A stretch of 16,452 nt of DNA. It comes from Acetobacteraceae bacterium UBA6159 (lineage in GTDB: Bacteria; Pseudomonadota; Alphaproteobacteria; Acetobacterales; Acetobacteraceae). Positions 14,751-16,452 of this stretch are shown piece by piece; within the stretch, counting starts at the first letter, position 1; every line of letters begins with the position of its first letter. The notes beneath the pieces are model-generated. The model was given only the letters and a program-made list of their open reading frames with translations. It did no database searches and was not told where the DNA came from. The translations under genes and the position numbers were made by a program. The stretch spans positions 1 to 16,452 of the forward strand of contig DIUL01000211.1 of the NCBI GenBank assembly GCA_002422345.1. The letters run 5' to 3'.

Positions 14751-15707
14751 ATGACCGCCACCGTCCTCGTCGTCTCCGCCTTTGTCGTCATGCTGGTCGG
14801 TCTCGGCCTTCTGCTGGCCCGCCGCCTGTGGTGGGTGGCGCTGCCGGGGCTGATCCTCGGGTTGTTGGCGGTTGTCGCCGAGGGGCCGCGCGCGGCGGCC
14901 GAGGTCTGGGGCATCAAGGTCCCGGGCATCGTGGTGGCGACGCAGGAGTCGCTGCGGCTGGAATCCGTGCGGTCCAGCGGGTCCCGCACCAGCCATTATG
15001 CGGTGCAGCACCGCTATGGGGCGATCGTCTGCTACCGCGCCGCGGGCAGCCCGGGGCTTGGCGCCGGCGCCCCGATCGACACCGCCATCAAGATCGCGAT
15101 CGGGGAAGCCGAGACGGCCGCCGACAGGCTCTGCAAGGACGCGCCGGGGACCGAAATCCTGCGCCAGACCGAGGTGCGGCTGGATGAGGCATCCCACGAC
15201 GCCGCTGTCATCGGCCGCCCGGTGACCCTGGTACTGCTGCGCCCGCTGGGCCTCCTCGAATGGGCCTGGCCGGTGGATGCTCCACTGCTGCCCATGCTGT
15301 CGCTGCCCCGGTTCGGCGGCGACGGGGCCCGCCGGCCGGTCATGGCCGAGGTGGTGTCCATCCAGATCGACACCTATGGCCGGTCTCTGCTGATCCGACG
15401 GGGCGCCGATTTCGCGGTGCCGGTCGCCTACGTGCGGCTGCGCTATACGTTGCCCGGACATGCCGGCCCGCTGGAGGGAATCGACACGGTCGACGCGGCC
15501 TCGGTCGCGAACCTGACCGCGGGCAGCCGGGTCGCGGTGACGGTCGCTGGCGGCACGCCGAGGCAGCCGATGCTGGACCAGGCCTCCCGCGGCTATTGGT
15601 GGCGCAACCCGGCGTCCGACCTGGCGATCCTGGCCGTCTTCATCCTGGGCGTGGTCGCTGTCGTGATCTTCGTTCGCCGCCGCCGCCGGAGCCGTTCGTC
15701 CGCCTGA
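14751..15707 (+). CDS. DUF3592-like membrane protein
   Basis: The 318-residue product has two N-terminal membrane segments (about 3-23 and 26-43), a soluble region, and a third membrane segment near the C terminus (about 289-307) followed by an Arg-rich tail (RRRRRSR). Positive charges suggest the tail is cytoplasmic and the central region periplasmic. The centre shows beta-rich stretches of the type seen in DUF3592 proteins: GIVVATQESLR then HYAVQHRYGAIVCYR (59-95), and again AEVVSIQIDTYGR then VAYVRLRYTLPG, so the module may be present twice. No function is known. The ATG lacks a strong ribosome binding site. It may be a separate unit from rodA, being preceded by a small hairpin. Confidence 0.72.
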   Translation: MTATVLVVSAFVVMLVGLGLLLARRLWWVALPGLILGLLAVVAEGPRAAAEVWGIKVPGIVVATQESLRLESVRSSGSRTSHYAVQHRYGAIVCYRAAGSPGLGAGAPIDTAIKIAIGEAETAADRLCKDAPGTEILRQTEVRLDEASHDAAVIGRPVTLVLLRPLGLLEWAWPVDAPLLPMLSLPRFGGDGARRPVMAEVVSIQIDTYGRSLLIRRGADFAVPVAYVRLRYTLPGHAGPLEGIDTVDAASVANLTAGSRVAVTVAGGTPRQPMLDQASRGYWWRNPASDLAILAVFILGVVAVVIFVRRRRRSRSSA

Positions 15708-15775
15708 TCCCGCCGTCGCCATTCCCGTTCGGGAAGAAATGCTCTATGGCTGGAGGAAGAAAGCAAAGGGTCGTC

Positions 15776-16243
15776 ATGGGAGAGACCGCGCTCGGATATC
15801 GGCTGGGCCGCCCCTGCTCACAGGCGGAATGGGACGCGTACCATGCGATCCGGCGCGCCGTGATGTTCGAGGAGGGGGAGTTCGACGACAACGAGGAACT
15901 CGGTCCCGCCAACCATCCGCTGCTGCTGTGGTGCGAAGAACGGCCGGTGGGCACGATCCTGATCGACAATCTGAACGGGGAAGACGCGGCGTTCCGCCTG
16001 GTGGCCATCGACCCGACCGAGCAAGGGCGCGGCCACGGACGGGCGGTGCTGCGGGAGGCCGAGGCCTTCGCCCGCGCGATCGGCTGCCGCAAGGCCGTGG
16101 TCTATGCGACGCCCGAGGCGGCAGGCTTCTACGCCGCCGCCGGCTATAACGAGGACCCGTTCGACGACAACTACTTCGGCGGCGTGGTGCAGATGGCAAA
16201 ACCCCTGCACTACGCGGGGTACTCCATGGAGGCAGACGGCTAG
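15776..16243 (+). CDS. GNAT family N-acetyltransferase
   Basis: The 155-residue product carries the acetyl-CoA-binding motif A in RLVAIDPTEQGRGHGRAVLREAE (Q83-G-R-G-H-G88), followed by the beta5 strand and C-terminal helix (KAVVYATPEAAGFYAAAGY). The F-Y-x-x-A-G-Y end is typical of GNAT enzymes that transfer acetyl from acetyl-CoA to an amine. The substrate is unknown. ATG 15776 is preceded by AAGGG at five bases and sits close to the family start (LGYRLGRP). An in-frame ATG at 15746 would add ten basic residues and is also possible. The region PHDDN-like near the end (PFDDNYFGGVVQM) is acidic. The TAG stop is the first part of an inverted repeat. Confidence 0.92.
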   Translation: MGETALGYRLGRPCSQAEWDAYHAIRRAVMFEEGEFDDNEELGPANHPLLLWCEERPVGTILIDNLNGEDAAFRLVAIDPTEQGRGHGRAVLREAEAFARAIGCRKAVVYATPEAAGFYAAAGYNEDPFDDNYFGGVVQMAKPLHYAGYSMEADG

Positions 16244-16282
16244 AGCGCGTTCAGCCTGACCGGAAACGGAGAACGCGCTCTA
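16241..16282. repeat. Perfect 12-bp inverted repeat overlapping the GNAT stop codon
   Basis: Arms tagagcgcgttc (16241-16252) and gaacgcgctcta (16271-16282) flank an 18-base centre. The GNAT TAG stop lies inside the left arm. It resembles dispersed intergenic palindromes of alphaproteobacteria and could act as a transcript-end hairpin, though no T-run follows. The right arm ends in TA, directly next to the probable IS630 end. Confidence 0.75.
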
Positions 16283-16452
16283 GTGTCCCGAATCCGAAGT
16301 TCGTCATAGCAGCGATTCGCGATCCGCATTGCGGCCGATTCCAAGGCATCGTGCACGCTTCCGCCATCCGATATGGCGGGAGGGCGCGATGGCTGGACGG
16401 CACCTCGAGAGGTTGGTACTGACGGAAGCCGAGGCAACCGAGCTCGGCTCAC
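16283..16452 (+). mobile_element. Probable left end of an IS630-family element (partial)
   Basis: From 16283 the sequence has no link to the GNAT gene and leads into a transposase-like start at 16389. IS630-family elements insert at TA, and TA is found at 16281-16282. The first bases (gtgtcccgaatccgaag) would be the terminal inverted repeat, but the other end lies outside the window, so the boundary is a proposal. Confidence 0.5.
16389..16452 (+). CDS. IS630-family transposase, N-terminal fragment (3' end outside window)
   Basis: Only the first 21 residues are in the window. The ATG follows GGGAGGG at four to five bases. The start reads MAGRHLERLVLTEAEATELG, which resembles the N terminus of IS630-type transposases (a basic opening, then LVLTEAE/LVLSEEE before the helix-turn-helix). 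Catalytic residues lie beyond the window. The call is tentative because of length. Confidence 0.55.
   Translation, partial: MAGRHLERLVLTEAEATELGS

Overview
The window looks like chromosomal DNA of a GC-rich alphaproteobacterium, most likely Acetobacteraceae or a near relative in Rhodospirillales. This is inferred from the high GC content, a complete alphaproteobacterial-style mre/mrd cell-shape cluster, a Hint_2-type secreted protein, and GC-rich intergenic palindromes built around a CCAGGGGCTTTGCCCCTGG-like core. No rRNA, tRNA or CRISPR array was seen.

Layout. (1) 2-2167, plus strand: the 3' part of a large surface or secreted protein with FG-GAP beta-propeller repeats, an RTX-like calcium-binding stretch and a C-terminal Hint domain. 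(2) 2256-2801, minus: a broken ISAs1-family transposase. (3) 2941-5058, minus: an exported zinc alkylsulfatase whose seven expected metal ligands are all present. Upstream of it, at 5191-6486, is a class III PLP aminotransferase resembling the glutamate-semialdehyde aminomutase group. (4) 6709-14347, plus: the rod-shape/elongasome cluster mreB, two unrecognised genes (168 and 414 aa), mreC, mreD, mrdA (PBP2) and rodA. A small DUF3293-like gene is translationally coupled to the end of rodA. (5) 14751-16243, plus: a DUF3592-like membrane protein and a GNAT acetyltransferase. (6) 16283-end: the probable left end of an IS630-family element.

How the genes work together. MreB filaments, MreC/MreD, the transpeptidase PBP2 and the SEDS glycosyltransferase RodA form the machine for lateral cell-wall synthesis. 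mreC/mreD, mreD/mrdA and rodA/DUF3293 are joined by very short start/stop overlaps. The least explained part is the pair of genes between mreB and mreC. One encodes two tandem winged-helix-like modules, and the other a membrane-anchored protein with its own internally duplicated C-terminal module. Their position suggests a lineage-specific accessory to the elongasome, but no function can be assigned from sequence alone.

The most striking non-coding structure is a roughly 250-bp imperfect inverted repeat. It fills the whole mrdA-rodA gap from the mrdA stop to the rodA ribosome binding site, has a perfect 28-bp inner stem, and carries matching small hairpins in each arm. Base composition on the plus strand appears to change from C-rich to G-rich across it. 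All coordinates, motifs and alignments were read by eye; no database search was possible.
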